64,000 bases of DNA from Anaerolineales bacterium UBA2395 (GCA_002343775.1 DDSH01000032.1:50249-114248), one strand, 5' to 3'; counted from the first letter of the stretch, positions 42,313 to 51,680 are shown. A program made the numbers and translations. The notes: generated by a model from the letters alone, not told the origin.

Positions 42313-43578
42313 TTATTCCATCCCCGCCCGCACCGCGGGACTGAACGCGGCGGACAGTGTGAACGCCGTCATCAACAAGCCCGCGCAGACGAGCAGGACG
42401 GTCAGGTTGAGTCCGATCAACGCGCCCGCCAGCGCGGTCGAGATGGGATTAAGTCCGATCGCCGCGAACATCACCAGGCTCATGACTCGTCCCGTCATTT
42501 CGGGCGCGACCTTTTGTTGCAGCCAGGTGATCAGGTTGATGTTGGCGTATCCGTTGGCGATGCCCATCACCAACGCGGACACGGCGGCAACATACATCGT
42601 CGAGGACAAGCCGATCACTGCCAGTCCGACTCCCATCAGGCTGATGACGCTCAGCGACACCGTGCCGAGCCATTTCTTCGAGAGTTTCGGCAGGACGCCC
42701 GCCAGCAAAGTTCCCGTCAACGCGCCGCCACCGAACAGAGACATGATCAAGCCGAACGCCGCCGCGCCTTCGGGGAAGCGCGTCCGCGAGATGACAGGGA
42801 TGCCGACCGCGAAGGGTCCGTTGATCAGGATGTTGAGTCCCATCGTGATCGGGAAGACGATCCGCAATGTCGGGTCATGCCAGACGTAGGAGAGTCCCGC
42901 GCGGATCGAGCCGAGGACTCCGCCTGGGGCTTTCGCCGCACCCGTGTCCCCGTTGTGGATCCGCATCAGACTCAACGCCGCGATGGACGCGACGAACGAG
43001 AGCGAATCCAGCGCGAACGACAGCGCGATGCCCGTCGTGGAGTGAGCGCCGCGGTCGAGCTGGGAGATCGCCGCGCCCGCCGCCAGCGGTCCGACAAAGA
43101 GGCTCAACTGCGCCGTGCCGTGAATCAACGCGTTGCCCGCCTGCAATTGATTCTTGTCCAGCAGTTTCGGCACGATGGAGGTTTGCGCGGGGAAGAAGAA
43201 CGCGTCCACGAAGCCGAAGAGCAGGGCGGAGACATAGAGCATCCACAACTGGATCAGGTTCGCCATCACAAGCGCGGCGAGCAGACCTGTGAGAATCATC
43301 CGCGCCAGGTTGGAATTGATCATCAACTTGCGCGGGGTGAAGCGATCCGTCAACGCGCCGCCGACGAGCATGAACAGGGCGCGCGGAATTCCCGCCATCG
43401 CCAGCACCGTCCCCACTGCCAGAGGATTCCCCGTCAGCGAAAGGACAAGCCACGGGAGCGCAATCAAATAAAACTGGTCGCCGAGCAGCGAGATGCCTTC
43501 GCCGATCCACAGCAGGCGGAAGTTGTGATTCCGCAGGACGTGGGCGGGTTTTTGTTCGAGTGAAAGTATGTCGGTCAT
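42313..43578 (-). CDS. MFS transporter (enterobactin-exporter-like)
   Basis: A 421-residue permease with twelve helices of the MFS_3 type (NHNFRLLWIGEGISLLGDQF at the start; DRFTPRKLM in loop 2-3). It resembles drug or siderophore exporters. The stop lies 17 bases before the hydrolase start. Substrate unknown. Confidence 0.92.
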   Translation of the reverse strand: MTDILSLEQKPAHVLRNHNFRLLWIGEGISLLGDQFYLIALPWLVLSLTGNPLAVGTVLAMAGIPRALFMLVGGALTDRFTPRKLMINSNLARMILTGLLAALVMANLIQLWMLYVSALLFGFVDAFFFPAQTSIVPKLLDKNQLQAGNALIHGTAQLSLFVGPLAAGAAISQLDRGAHSTTGIALSFALDSLSFVASIAALSLMRIHNGDTGAAKAPGGVLGSIRAGLSYVWHDPTLRIVFPITMGLNILINGPFAVGIPVISRTRFPEGAAAFGLIMSLFGGGALTGTLLAGVLPKLSKKWLGTVSLSVISLMGVGLAVIGLSSTMYVAAVSALVMGIANGYANINLITWLQQKVAPEMTGRVMSLVMFAAIGLNPISTALAGALIGLNLTVLLVCAGLLMTAFTLSAAFSPAVRAGME

Positions 43579-43658
43579 TTTTTCCTTTGCTATAAGCGTA
43601 GGGCGAGTTCTCTTACGCGCCTGTCGGCGTTAGAGAACGCCGATTACGCGCGGTTACA

Positions 43659-43898
43659 TTACACCAACCTCACAGACAACAGCACGATTCCCAACCCGTG
43701 CAGGCGGCGGATCAGACCGACCAAGCCAGCCTGATCCATGACGACGCTGGAGAACGTGGTCGCCTGTAAGTCGTCGTCCAGCGATTCGACCCTGACCTGC
43801 GCGTCGCTGAACGACTCCCGCCAGGAGTCGTCGGGTTGACCGTGGATGCGAATCTCGTAGGTGTTTTGTGAGTTAAGACTGATGGGTTGTTGCATCAT
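43659..43898 (-). CDS. Small hypothetical protein
   Basis: A 79-residue soluble protein: beta strands (TYEIRIHGQPDDSWRESF, QVRVESL) and a C-terminal amphipathic helix (GLVGLIRRLHGLGIVLLSVR). ATG 43898 follows AGGAACG. It is 11 bases after the CPBP gene and likely cotranscribed. Similar small proteins often accompany detoxification genes in Chloroflexota, from memory; no function is assigned. Confidence 0.75.
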   Translation of the reverse strand: MMQQPISLNSQNTYEIRIHGQPDDSWRESFSDAQVRVESLDDDLQATTFSSVVMDQAGLVGLIRRLHGLGIVLLSVRLV

Positions 43899-43909
43899 CG
43901 TTCCTTGTG

Positions 43910-44716
43910 TTACATCAACCCGAGGATGACAGCCAGGGTGATTACCAAACCAGGGATTCCTTCCACGCCATGCACGATGATCGCCATCCAGTTGCTGCGG
44001 AAACGTCGCGCGGGCCAACTGTACGCCAAGTTCGTCACGATCACGCTGGGGAGCGCCCAGGGTTTGTGCAGGTGATAGAAGCCGAAGATAACGGCGTTTG
44101 CCACCCAGTCATATTTCCCAAAGACTCCCTGCATCTTGGGCAGGAGAACGCCGTGCCAGAGAAATGCCTCACCTAGAAAGTAGTTGAAGAGATGGCTGAC
44201 CAGCACGACTCCAAACAACCACCATTGACCCTGAAAATCAGGCGTTATCAACTGACTCATTTCAAAAGGCGGCTTCAGTGTGGGGAACAACCAACCCATG
44301 GGCGCATCCAGATACCCTGCAAGCACCATCCCTGCCAGGGCGTTGAATAATAGGGGAGGGATCAGCCACCAGTACAATTTCGGATTTGGCTGGTCGGTCT
44401 TCGGGTCGCGCGGGGTTTGAAGCCACGTCCGCTGGCGGATGGCGCTCCAGCGCAACGTGCCGAGTTCGCGGTATGTGATCGCAAGCGCGACAACGAACTG
44501 CCACATCATGCCCACGATGAGTAACAACCAATACGTGACGCCAGGATGCAATGGAACATAGGGAATGACGATGGGAGGAGCCACCCAAGCCAGCAATACC
44601 ATCGGCAGGGTAACGATCGCCCAGATTCCCAAAATCTGCGGGAGAGTGTATTGATCGGTTGCAGTCGCAGATACTCTTTGCGCGTTGTTTGTTGAAGTGA
44701 TTTCTTGCGTGGTCAT
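43910..44716 (-). CDS. CPBP-like membrane protein with altered active site
   Basis: A 268-residue protein with seven or eight helices and the CPBP fold. The motif that is normally EExxxR reads GEAFLWHG, so the first Glu and the Arg are replaced; FGFYHLHKPW remains. It may have lost protease activity. ATG 44716 follows AAGGAG; longer frames run into a repeat. Confidence 0.8.
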   Translation of the reverse strand: MTTQEITSTNNAQRVSATATDQYTLPQILGIWAIVTLPMVLLAWVAPPIVIPYVPLHPGVTYWLLLIVGMMWQFVVALAITYRELGTLRWSAIRQRTWLQTPRDPKTDQPNPKLYWWLIPPLLFNALAGMVLAGYLDAPMGWLFPTLKPPFEMSQLITPDFQGQWWLFGVVLVSHLFNYFLGEAFLWHGVLLPKMQGVFGKYDWVANAVIFGFYHLHKPWALPSVIVTNLAYSWPARRFRSNWMAIIVHGVEGIPGLVITLAVILGLM

Positions 44717-44738
44717 TTGAATTCTCCTTGTTGTTTTC

Positions 44739-44790
44739 AGTACCGCAATATTCATGTCGCCTTGCGGGTGCGAGATGAATCTTGCGATAT
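44739..44790. repeat. Dispersed hairpin repeat (AGTACCGC type)
   Basis: AGTACCGCAATATTCATGTC ... GATGAATCTTGCGATATT, a shortened relative of the 69-base copy at 50095. Confidence 0.5.
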
Positions 44791-44798
44791 TTTTTTTA

Positions 44799-46751
44799 TC
44801 AATACCGCCAGCCCAGCCAATTCCAATATTGCAGGAACCAGACAAAGCCGACCGCGGCGACCGTCACGAGGGTGTAATAGACTCGGTAGGCGACGCCCCA
44901 GTATTTGTTCTTCCATACCAGCACGGTGTAGACCAGCGCGGCGGGAGTCAGCAGGGCGGATAGGACGCCGAGTCCCATCACGATCTCGACGGTTAATGAG
45001 ATGCCGTGCAACTCCGACGGGCGCATGGGGCGGAACCAAATCGCAATGCCGACCAAAAACAGCGCATTCAGCAGGCTGATGCCAAAGAGGATCGAGTCAG
45101 CCACGCGGGTGGGGCGGGAAGCGGCGCGATTCCGAAACGCGCGGATCAGTCCCACAGGCAACATGGACAGCAGGAGCAAGAGGCAAATCTGAAGCGCGAC
45201 CATGTTGAACGCGGACGTTTCGTACCAGTCCATCTTCACAAAATCATTTTCAGACTGGATGTTCGTAAACAGGTGGGTGATGTTTCCCGCGTCGTCTTCG
45301 CGGAAGACGAGCGAGAACGAGCCGTCCACCTGGCGGAAGTAGAGCGGCTCCACTTCCACAAAGCGCAACAGAAGACCTTCCATCGGGACGAGCAAGGTGC
45401 CATCGCCGGGCGCTGTGACCTCAAGCGCGAAGCCGCCCAAAAGCCCGACGACTTTTTCGGGAGTGGTGGCGTGGTTGTTGGCAGAGCGATAAAAACCAAC
45501 ATAACGTTCGGCGCGTTCGGCGAAGTCCGCTGGCGGTTGAAGCGTCTCGACCACGGGGGCGGGATAGTAATGGTCGAAGAACTCCCGCTGGAATCCCATG
45601 TGCTTGGTGGCTAACCCGCCATCCTTGGCTTCCAAACTGTTGTAAACCACATAGACGCCCAAATGCTCATCGGGCAAGAGCATCAACTCACTCTCCATCA
45701 CGGGCGCATATCCTTCATGCCCAACAACCCACTGACCGTTGTCGCTGAAATCGAACAAGCCGTACGCCGTGCCGCGCAGGCGCGGGTCGGGGGTATAGAG
45801 CGTGGTCAGCATTTGCCGCGCGGTGTCTTCTTCCAAAATGCGAATCTCGCTGGAGGCGTCGCCGTAGAATCCGCCTTCGAGCCGCGCGATCATGAACCGC
45901 GCCATGTCGGTAACGCTGGTCAGGTGAAAGCCCGACGGCAATCCCGCAGGTTGAACCAGATAATCGGGAAACGGTTGGAACGCGCCATCAACAAACGTAT
46001 AACTCTTCGATACAAACGGGAGCAGTTCCGCGGGCATTTGCGGCTGGACAGTCGAATGCGTCATGCCCAACGGGTCGAAGATATGTTTCTGCACATACTC
46101 TTCATACGGCTCGCCCGAAACCCGCGCCACGATGTATCCGCCCAGCATGGCGTTGTAGTTCGAGTAGCCCGCCGCTTCCCCAGGCGGACGCACGCGCCCA
46201 GGAAAATTATCCACCAGCCATTCGCGCTCCGAAACGAGTTCGCTTGAGTCCGTCACCACACTATTGAGCCAGCGGTCTTCGATCCCCGACGTGTGCGTCA
46301 TCAAATGCCTCAGCATGATCGGCTGTGGATAGGTATCGGGAATTTGAAAATCGAGATAGGTGTTGATGTCCGCGTCCAAATCCAACTTGCCCTGCTCGAC
46401 GAGTTGCATCACCGCCGTCCAGGTGAGAACCTTGCCTACCGAGCCAGTGCGGAAGATCGTCGTCGCCGCATCAACGGGAATGTTGTTTTCGACATCGGCA
46501 TACCCATAGCCTTTGGCGAAGAACAACTGTCCATCCTTGACGACTGCGACAGCCGCGCCCGCAATGTGATACTCTTCCATGTGACGGGTGAACATCTCGT
46601 CCATGAACACTTCCATCTCCCCCGCGTCGGTCGGACCCTCAGCCTGATTCAGCGAAACGGACATTTCCTCCCCCGCAGCGACAGGCGCGGCAACGGACAG
46701 CAGGACAGCCGTCAACAGGGTTACGATGGTCAAAAGGTATTTGGTTTTCAT
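44799..46751 (-). CDS. Class C beta-lactamase-like serine hydrolase with membrane tail
   Basis: A 650-residue exported protein: signal peptide (1-26), then a class C/AmpC-like domain with nucleophile motif SVGK (about 104-107) and YSN (GYSNYNAML, about 200). It ends with four helices (about 525-650). This layout is common in environmental serine hydrolases that act on esters or D-amino peptides, and beta-lactam hydrolysis is not implied. AAGGAG precedes the start. Confidence 0.92.
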   Translation of the reverse strand: MKTKYLLTIVTLLTAVLLSVAAPVAAGEEMSVSLNQAEGPTDAGEMEVFMDEMFTRHMEEYHIAGAAVAVVKDGQLFFAKGYGYADVENNIPVDAATTIFRTGSVGKVLTWTAVMQLVEQGKLDLDADINTYLDFQIPDTYPQPIMLRHLMTHTSGIEDRWLNSVVTDSSELVSEREWLVDNFPGRVRPPGEAAGYSNYNAMLGGYIVARVSGEPYEEYVQKHIFDPLGMTHSTVQPQMPAELLPFVSKSYTFVDGAFQPFPDYLVQPAGLPSGFHLTSVTDMARFMIARLEGGFYGDASSEIRILEEDTARQMLTTLYTPDPRLRGTAYGLFDFSDNGQWVVGHEGYAPVMESELMLLPDEHLGVYVVYNSLEAKDGGLATKHMGFQREFFDHYYPAPVVETLQPPADFAERAERYVGFYRSANNHATTPEKVVGLLGGFALEVTAPGDGTLLVPMEGLLLRFVEVEPLYFRQVDGSFSLVFREDDAGNITHLFTNIQSENDFVKMDWYETSAFNMVALQICLLLLLSMLPVGLIRAFRNRAASRPTRVADSILFGISLLNALFLVGIAIWFRPMRPSELHGISLTVEIVMGLGVLSALLTPAALVYTVLVWKNKYWGVAYRVYYTLVTVAAVGFVWFLQYWNWLGWRY

Positions 46752-46774
46752 GGTTGCATTCTCCTTTCAACAGA

Positions 46775-47074
46775 TTAATCCACAACGACCTCATACACCG
46801 CCGCTGTAGACTCAGACGCCAGCAGGAACTCGCGTTCCGCGCGGCTGGTTTCGAGATCGAGTTGCGGATCGGCGAAGGCATCGAGCACGGCGCGCGATTC
46901 CCAAAACGAGATTAGCAGGACGGTCGTGAACTCGCCCTTCGCGTCGAACAGGATGTGGAAGCCGCGCCCGCCGTCCACAAACTGATAGGCGGGAATGATC
47001 CGCTCGCGCAGGAAATTCAGGTAGTCTTCAGAGGCGTTTGCGCGGACGATCCCGCGCCAGAGTCGGGCGATCAT
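46775..47074 (-). CDS. ABM-domain (antibiotic biosynthesis monooxygenase-like) protein
   Basis: A 99-residue ferredoxin-like protein (IARLWRGIVRANASEDYLNF, STAAVYEVV). ABM domains form dimers and may oxidise or degrade small aromatic or haem molecules. ATG 47074; the longer frame starts at TTG. It is 23 bases upstream of the beta-lactamase-like gene. Confidence 0.8.
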   Translation of the reverse strand: MIARLWRGIVRANASEDYLNFLRERIIPAYQFVDGGRGFHILFDAKGEFTTVLLISFWESRAVLDAFADPQLDLETSRAEREFLLASESTAAVYEVVVD

Positions 47075-47126
47075 GGGTTTGTCCAAGTGACAGTCATCAG
47101 CGAGGTGACTGTCACTTGCTCCTTTT

Positions 47127-47651
47127 CTACAAATACCTTGCGACCGCCATTGCCAGCATGGCGACCACGAGCAGGATGAAATCGAACTGGTACGCCTTCA
47201 TCAACGACGACTGCAAGCGGTTCATCTCCTGGACTTTGGCTGGATTCGGCGCGCTCTGCGCGGACTCCATCTCCGCCCCGAGTTTTCCGATCTTCTCCTG
47301 CGTCTTGCCGAAATAGCCCGCGCCCAGCGCGTACGAACCGAGCGCCGCGACCGCGCCGATGGTGAAGGCAAAGCCCGCGCCCGTGTTCCAGATGAAACTG
47401 ATTCCGCCCGCGAAGAAACGCGCGTAGAGCAAGGCTCCTGAAAGCACGGTGACGGTGGTGACCATGCCCATCATCGCGCCGAACTTGGGTCCCAGCGTTT
47501 GCAGGAATTTCTGTCCCGCAGATTGCGCCGTCCGCGCGGCGGGGATGAGCAAAAGCAGGTACAGCGTCGCACTCCCCACCCACATGATTCCCCCGCCGAT
47601 ATGCAGGATGCGCAGGATGAGGATGACAGAGAGGTTGGATAGAATAGCCAT
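47127..47651 (-). CDS. Four-helix membrane protein, DUF2269/CopD-like
   Basis: A 174-residue membrane protein with four helices. The first has LRILHIGGGIMWVG, typical of DUF2269 and CopD-like proteins with a His in the membrane, and the amphipathic part between helices 3 and 4 is charged. AGGAGA precedes the ATG. A broken copy lies at 57955-58165. Confidence 0.8.
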   Translation of the reverse strand: MAILSNLSVILILRILHIGGGIMWVGSATLYLLLLIPAARTAQSAGQKFLQTLGPKFGAMMGMVTTVTVLSGALLYARFFAGGISFIWNTGAGFAFTIGAVAALGSYALGAGYFGKTQEKIGKLGAEMESAQSAPNPAKVQEMNRLQSSLMKAYQFDFILLVVAMLAMAVARYL

Positions 47652-47756
47652 GAGTTTTCTCCTTTGGTAATTGGTTTCGATGTTCGCATTATGGCATTTC
47701 CAGTCAACCCTTTGGTCGGGATTACCCCCACAAAAAACCGTACAAAATCTGCCGTA

Positions 47757-48137
47757 CTACGCCTCCCGTATGTGCCACCACTCGCGGAAGGATTGGCATA
47801 AGCCTTCATCATCGAACTCGACGACGAAGAGACAATCGAGCGCGAGACGTTTGCCCGATTCGGTGACAGTGAATTTGGATTGCCAATGCGCAATGCCGCG
47901 ATTTTCTTGCACGGAGAGAATCTCGAAGGTAGACTCTTTGTCCTTCAGGTTCCGCGCGCCTTTGTCCCAATATTCGTAAATGGCAGTGCGACCTGTGATG
48001 GGTTCGTCGAAGGGATTCTCGTGGTAGCGGGCGTTTTCCGCGAAGAGGTTCGCGGAGGCTTGCGGATCGTTCTCCGCGCTGGCGCGACCGTAGGCGGTCA
48101 TCCATGTTGTGAAGTGTTCGAGAGTCAACATGGTCAT
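47757..48137 (-). CDS. SnoaL-like (NTF2-fold) protein
   Basis: A 126-residue NTF2-fold protein: FTTWMTAYGRASAENDPQAS, FDEPITGRTAIYEYWDKGA and a C-terminal FREWWHIREA. Such domains act as small isomerases, hydrolases or binding proteins. ATG 48137 overlaps the hydrolase stop; ATG 48131 has a better distance to GGAG. It is translationally coupled to the hydrolase gene. Confidence 0.82.
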   Translation of the reverse strand: MTMLTLEHFTTWMTAYGRASAENDPQASANLFAENARYHENPFDEPITGRTAIYEYWDKGARNLKDKESTFEILSVQENRGIAHWQSKFTVTESGKRLALDCLFVVEFDDEGLCQSFREWWHIREA

Positions 48138-49060
48138 TGCTCCCCCAACAACCACGTGTTGAAAAACTGGATGACAGTTTCTTCGTATTCCTGCGGATGA
48201 GTCCGCAACCCGCTGATGTGCGGCGTGTTGGGCAGGAGCAGTTTTTGTTTCGGTACGCGCGCGGCGGCGAAGTATTGTTCGATGGATCGTTTCTCCAGCG
48301 TCGAGCCGCCGCTCATCCCGCCGATCAACAGCAGGGGACGCGGGGAGATTTGCGCGACCGCGTCGGTGATGGACAGAGGATTGGATACGCCGTCAATGCG
48401 GTGCAGGTAGAAGAAAAACATGTGGTCGAAGGGGACGTACAGCGAATCGTAGAAGGTTTCGGGTTGCACCCAATCCTTGAAGACAGTCGCGCCTGGGGCG
48501 TCTGCCGCGACTGCCGCGAGACGAGTGTCGCGCGCGCCGCTGAGGACCGAGGCGCTCGCCCCAAGAGAAAGCCCCATCACGCCGATCCGCTCTGGGTCAA
48601 GATCGGGACGCGCTTGCAGGTAGTCCACCGCCGCGCTCACATCGAGATATTCGTCGCCGCCGAAGGTCAGCAGTTCACCGCCGCTTTCGCCGTGGACGCG
48701 CAGGTCAATCATCATCACGCCGTAGCCGTGTTTGGCGAACATCACGGCAAGATCCAGCGTGCCGAGACGGTTGGACGCCATCGAGTGAATCAAAATCACC
48801 GCGGCGCGATTTTGGGAGGGGATGTACCAGCCGCGAATCGTCACGCCGTCTTGCGTGGTGACTTCGACATCTTCGTAAGTGAGACCTACATCGGCTGGAG
48901 TATTGCAGCACAACAGCATACGCTGCGGCTCGGTGAATCCCTTTGCCATGAAGTACGACACGCCGAAATACACGTAGGGGAAGGAGCCGACGACAACCAT
49001 GACCAGCCAGAAGCCGATCAGGTTGAACCAGTAGCGATGCGAGAAGCGAGGAGCGTTCAT
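48134..49060 (-). CDS. Membrane-anchored alpha/beta hydrolase
   Basis: A 308-residue hydrolase with an N-terminal anchor (about 10-35). The oxyanion region is VILIHSMASNR, the elbow is GLSLGAS (about 165-171), with LLIGGMSGGST and PNTPHISG late in the chain for the Asp/Ser and His positions. Coupled to both neighbours by four-base overlaps. Substrate unknown. Confidence 0.9.
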   Translation of the reverse strand: MNAPRFSHRYWFNLIGFWLVMVVVGSFPYVYFGVSYFMAKGFTEPQRMLLCCNTPADVGLTYEDVEVTTQDGVTIRGWYIPSQNRAAVILIHSMASNRLGTLDLAVMFAKHGYGVMMIDLRVHGESGGELLTFGGDEYLDVSAAVDYLQARPDLDPERIGVMGLSLGASASVLSGARDTRLAAVAADAPGATVFKDWVQPETFYDSLYVPFDHMFFFYLHRIDGVSNPLSITDAVAQISPRPLLLIGGMSGGSTLEKRSIEQYFAAARVPKQKLLLPNTPHISGLRTHPQEYEETVIQFFNTWLLGEQ

Positions 49061-49239
49061 AGATTTCCAAACATGAATTTTGTCCGCCACGCGATGATCA
49101 GCGCGGCGAGCGCGGGCGTGAGCATGTATCCCTGCGCCAGGTACATCCCCTGCTCGCCCATCATCTTTGCGCCGACGATGAATCCCACGCAAAGTAAGAC
49201 GAGAATAGTGAAGTACGCAATCAGGGGTTTATGGGTCAT
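49057..49239 (-). CDS. Short membrane protein, possibly truncated CPBP protease
   Basis: A 60-residue protein: two helices (about 5-25, 34-50). The stretch GYMLTPALAALI is typical of the N-terminal part of CPBP proteases, but the catalytic half is absent and the frame ends soon after it. The stop overlaps the hydrolase start, so it is still translationally coupled and may be kept as a leader. Confidence 0.6.
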   Translation of the reverse strand: MTHKPLIAYFTILVLLCVGFIVGAKMMGEQGMYLAQGYMLTPALAALIIAWRTKFMFGNL

Positions 49240-49245
49240 GGGTGG

Positions 49246-50079
49246 TTACTCCTGTGTTTGTCTCTCTTCCGTCCGCGAGAGATTCTCCGCGCCCGCTGTG
49301 ACGGTTACGACAATGGCGGCGATAACGTACAACATGATCTCCACGTTCTGCGTGATTCCGCCAGGGACGGCGAACTGGACAGGCAGGAACATTCCTGTGG
49401 TATTTCCTGCAGCGTGAAAGAGAACTACCAGCAGGAGACTGCCGCGCGTGTTGTTGTAGAGCCAGGTATACAAAATCGCCAAAGCCAGATGAGCGACGGT
49501 GAACCAAATGAGAGAAAGTTCGTCGTTAAAACCTGTCCCAAAAAATTTTGGCAGGTGCCAGACTGCCCAAATCACGCCGACGATTAAACTCGCGACCAGC
49601 GCATTGTATTTCGCCTGCAATCTTGGCAGGACGTATCCGCGCCAGCCCATCTCTTCACCGTTGGTGAGTATTTCAAAGATGATCCACGGGACGACGAGCA
49701 TGAGTAACGGCGCGTCGAGCGGGACAACGTCGCGAATCATCGGGTGGCTGTAATCCGCAGGAACGCCAGTCAGCCAGGCGGTCAGTGGAATGGCGGCGAA
49801 GCGCAGGGCGGGCAAAAGCAGAATTGCGACGAGCCACCACTTCCAACCCACGCGCCAGATAAAGAAGCGTTTGAACAACTTCGTCATTTTGTCCCTGCCG
49901 AGAGTCAACCACGTCATCAACAGCGAGACAAAGATGAATCCCCAACCCAACGTGAGGATAACAAAGAATGGAACCTTGAACGGCAGGACGCCCGAGTTCG
50001 AGAGGTCGAGCATCCAGGTGTAGAGGAACATCAGGACGAGACCGACGACGAGCGAGTGTTGTTTGAGGAAGGTTTTCAT
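49246..50079 (-). CDS. CPBP-family intramembrane protease
   Basis: A 277-residue protein with eight helices and intact CPBP motifs: GEEMGWRGYVLPRL (Glu-Glu and Arg) and IWAVWHLPKFF (His). The family contains Abi immunity and CAAX-type proteases. ATG 50079 follows AAGGAG. It is the first gene of the coupled group that ends with SnoaL. Confidence 0.9.
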   Translation of the reverse strand: MKTFLKQHSLVVGLVLMFLYTWMLDLSNSGVLPFKVPFFVILTLGWGFIFVSLLMTWLTLGRDKMTKLFKRFFIWRVGWKWWLVAILLLPALRFAAIPLTAWLTGVPADYSHPMIRDVVPLDAPLLMLVVPWIIFEILTNGEEMGWRGYVLPRLQAKYNALVASLIVGVIWAVWHLPKFFGTGFNDELSLIWFTVAHLALAILYTWLYNNTRGSLLLVVLFHAAGNTTGMFLPVQFAVPGGITQNVEIMLYVIAAIVVTVTAGAENLSRTEERQTQE

Positions 50080-50094
50080 GGCAACTCCTTGCCC

Positions 50095-50163
50095 AGTACC
50101 GCGACACATCGTCCCCGAAGGGGGTTCATGTCGCTTTGGGACGAGATAAATCTCGCGATACTG
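50095..50163. repeat. Dispersed hairpin repeat (AGTACCGC type), longest copy
   Basis: AGTACCGCGA at one end and TCGCGATACT at the other are inverted repeats with one mismatch. Inside are CGTCCCCGAAGGGGG and GAGATAAATCTC, two smaller hairpins. Relatives are at 44739 and 55882. Confidence 0.6.
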
Positions 50164-50196
50164 ACAAACTTGAACATGATACGGGGCTATCCAAAA

Positions 50197-51036
50197 TCAG
50201 GCTTCTAAAATCCTGCTGTTTGTAACTTCCACCAACGCCAGCGCTGCGGAAATTTTTTCGGCGGGGATGCGGTAACGCTCCGCCAGAGTCTCCGCCAGCG
50301 TTTCGGGTTCCAAGGGAATCTCATGCTTGCCGTCGTGGTCGAAGGATTCCAGCATGAAAGGTCTGGTATCGCTGTTGAACAGCCATGCCGTCTCGCCGAA
50401 CATTCTGTTGATCACAACGCGGTTAAGAAAATAACCCGTCGGAAGATAATCCGCTTCGATTGCCGCTTCAAAGTCCGCTGTGCTGACGAGGACATCGTTG
50501 AACGTGAAAATGTACGGGCGTGCGTGTGGCGCGCGCGTGATTTCATAACGGTTTTCGCCTTTGGGCTGGATGGTGAAATTCAACCAAGGGGTGTAGAAGC
50601 GAATTGTCGAATCGGGAGAGTAGACAAAGGCGCGCGGCAACGGCACGGAGACATCCACGAGATAATTGTGATCGCCAAAATGAATCACCATCGCGGCGTG
50701 ACATTTCTGCGCCTCCTCCATGTCGTTCAAAGTCAGATAGCCTTCAAAGCCCAGTGCGGACAACAGTGCGAAGAAGGCGTAATTGATCTCAAAGCACGTT
50801 CCGCCGCCGCCGAAGTTTATCGCATCACTCCACACTTCGTTCGGGAAGCGGGGACAGTCTGCCGTCGCTAGCGTGGCATTGCGCTTGACAATACGAGTCA
50901 CGCTCTCCCACGGAACCTTTTGAATGAAGGCGCCGATCAGCGCGTTCAGGTATTCGTACGTGGGCGTTTTTTTGCGTAATTGCAGAAATTTCAGGGCATC
51001 GTCAACGTACGCGGAGTCGAGTTTTAAATGGGTCAT
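50197..51036 (-). CDS. nat: Arylamine N-acetyltransferase
   Basis: A 279-residue acetyl-CoA-dependent enzyme of the NAT family. The catalytic triad is visible: Cys81 in GGGGTCFE, His113 in KCHAAMVIHF, and Asp128 in NYLVDVS. It acetylates aromatic amines and hydrazines. ATG 51036 follows AAAGGAT. A detoxification role is expected. Confidence 0.88.
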   Translation of the reverse strand: MTHLKLDSAYVDDALKFLQLRKKTPTYEYLNALIGAFIQKVPWESVTRIVKRNATLATADCPRFPNEVWSDAINFGGGGTCFEINYAFFALLSALGFEGYLTLNDMEEAQKCHAAMVIHFGDHNYLVDVSVPLPRAFVYSPDSTIRFYTPWLNFTIQPKGENRYEITRAPHARPYIFTFNDVLVSTADFEAAIEADYLPTGYFLNRVVINRMFGETAWLFNSDTRPFMLESFDHDGKHEIPLEPETLAETLAERYRIPAEKISAALALVEVTNSRILEA

Positions 51037-51058
51037 GGTGATCCTTTCACGGTGCGCC

Positions 51059-51118
51059 AGTACCACACACTTGTCCTCCCGAAGGACATCGGGACGATGT
51101 GGCGTGCAAGTGCCAGGG
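51059..51118. repeat. Dispersed hairpin repeat (AGTACY type)
   Basis: AGTACCACACACTTGTCC ... GAAGGACATCGGGACGATGT ... GGCGTGCAAGTGCCAGGG. CACTTG/CAAGTG and CCGAAGGACATCGG can pair. It matches 39591-39658, and the inner part matches the IS110 left end near 27330. Confidence 0.5.
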
Positions 51119-51122
51119 AACT

Positions 51123-51680
51123 TCAGTTTGCGTTTGCACCAGCGTAGGCAGACTGAAGTTTGCCGTAAATTACTTCACAGCCACACCCAGTCTCCGCGCC
51201 AACTTCGCGACCCCAGCGCATGATGGTCTCGAAGTTGGCGCGGACGATTTGCCGGGCAAAGGGAATCGGCAGGTTCATCCACCAGCGACCCGTCCGAACG
51301 TCCACGTCGAAGCGGATCTCCGTTCCACCGTTGATTGGGTTGAACGTCCACTTGCAAATTCCTTCCAGGTCGCCGCCGGCGCGTCCTTCGAGCACGCGCT
51401 TGCTCTCGATCCGAATCATCTCAAGGTCGAAGACGAGCGTGTACGGAATCCAACTCCGCCAGCCATGGCGCAGGACGGTTCCGACGCCGCTGTCGTCGCC
51501 TCTTCGCACCACTTCGACCTCCCGAATGCCGCGCCACCAGGTTGACCAAGCCGAGTAGTCTGCCAATGTCTCCCAGACTTTTTCGACGGGGGCGGACGTC
51601 TGCCACACGGTTTGGAACTGGTAACGGTTTGCGGATTCTTTTGCGCCGTTCAATGCGGTTTGAGTGAGGATCTTATTCAT
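51123..51680 (-). CDS. SRPBCC (polyketide cyclase-like) protein
   Basis: A 185-residue START-like protein: QTSAPVEKVWETLADYSAWS (N-terminal strand and helix) and WTFNPINGGTEIRFDVDV. It binds hydrophobic small molecules. AAGGAG precedes the start. Function unknown. Confidence 0.85.
   Translation of the reverse strand: MNKILTQTALNGAKESANRYQFQTVWQTSAPVEKVWETLADYSAWSTWWRGIREVEVVRRGDDSGVGTVLRHGWRSWIPYTLVFDLEMIRIESKRVLEGRAGGDLEGICKWTFNPINGGTEIRFDVDVRTGRWWMNLPIPFARQIVRANFETIMRWGREVGAETGCGCEVIYGKLQSAYAGANAN

Noticed and set aside
42283..43563. Long open frame on the plus strand
   Set aside because: It is antisense to the MFS transporter, is full of Arg, His and Gln with no domain, and is an effect of high GC codon use. 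The same holds for 48137-49417, 41165-41749 and 54720-55664.
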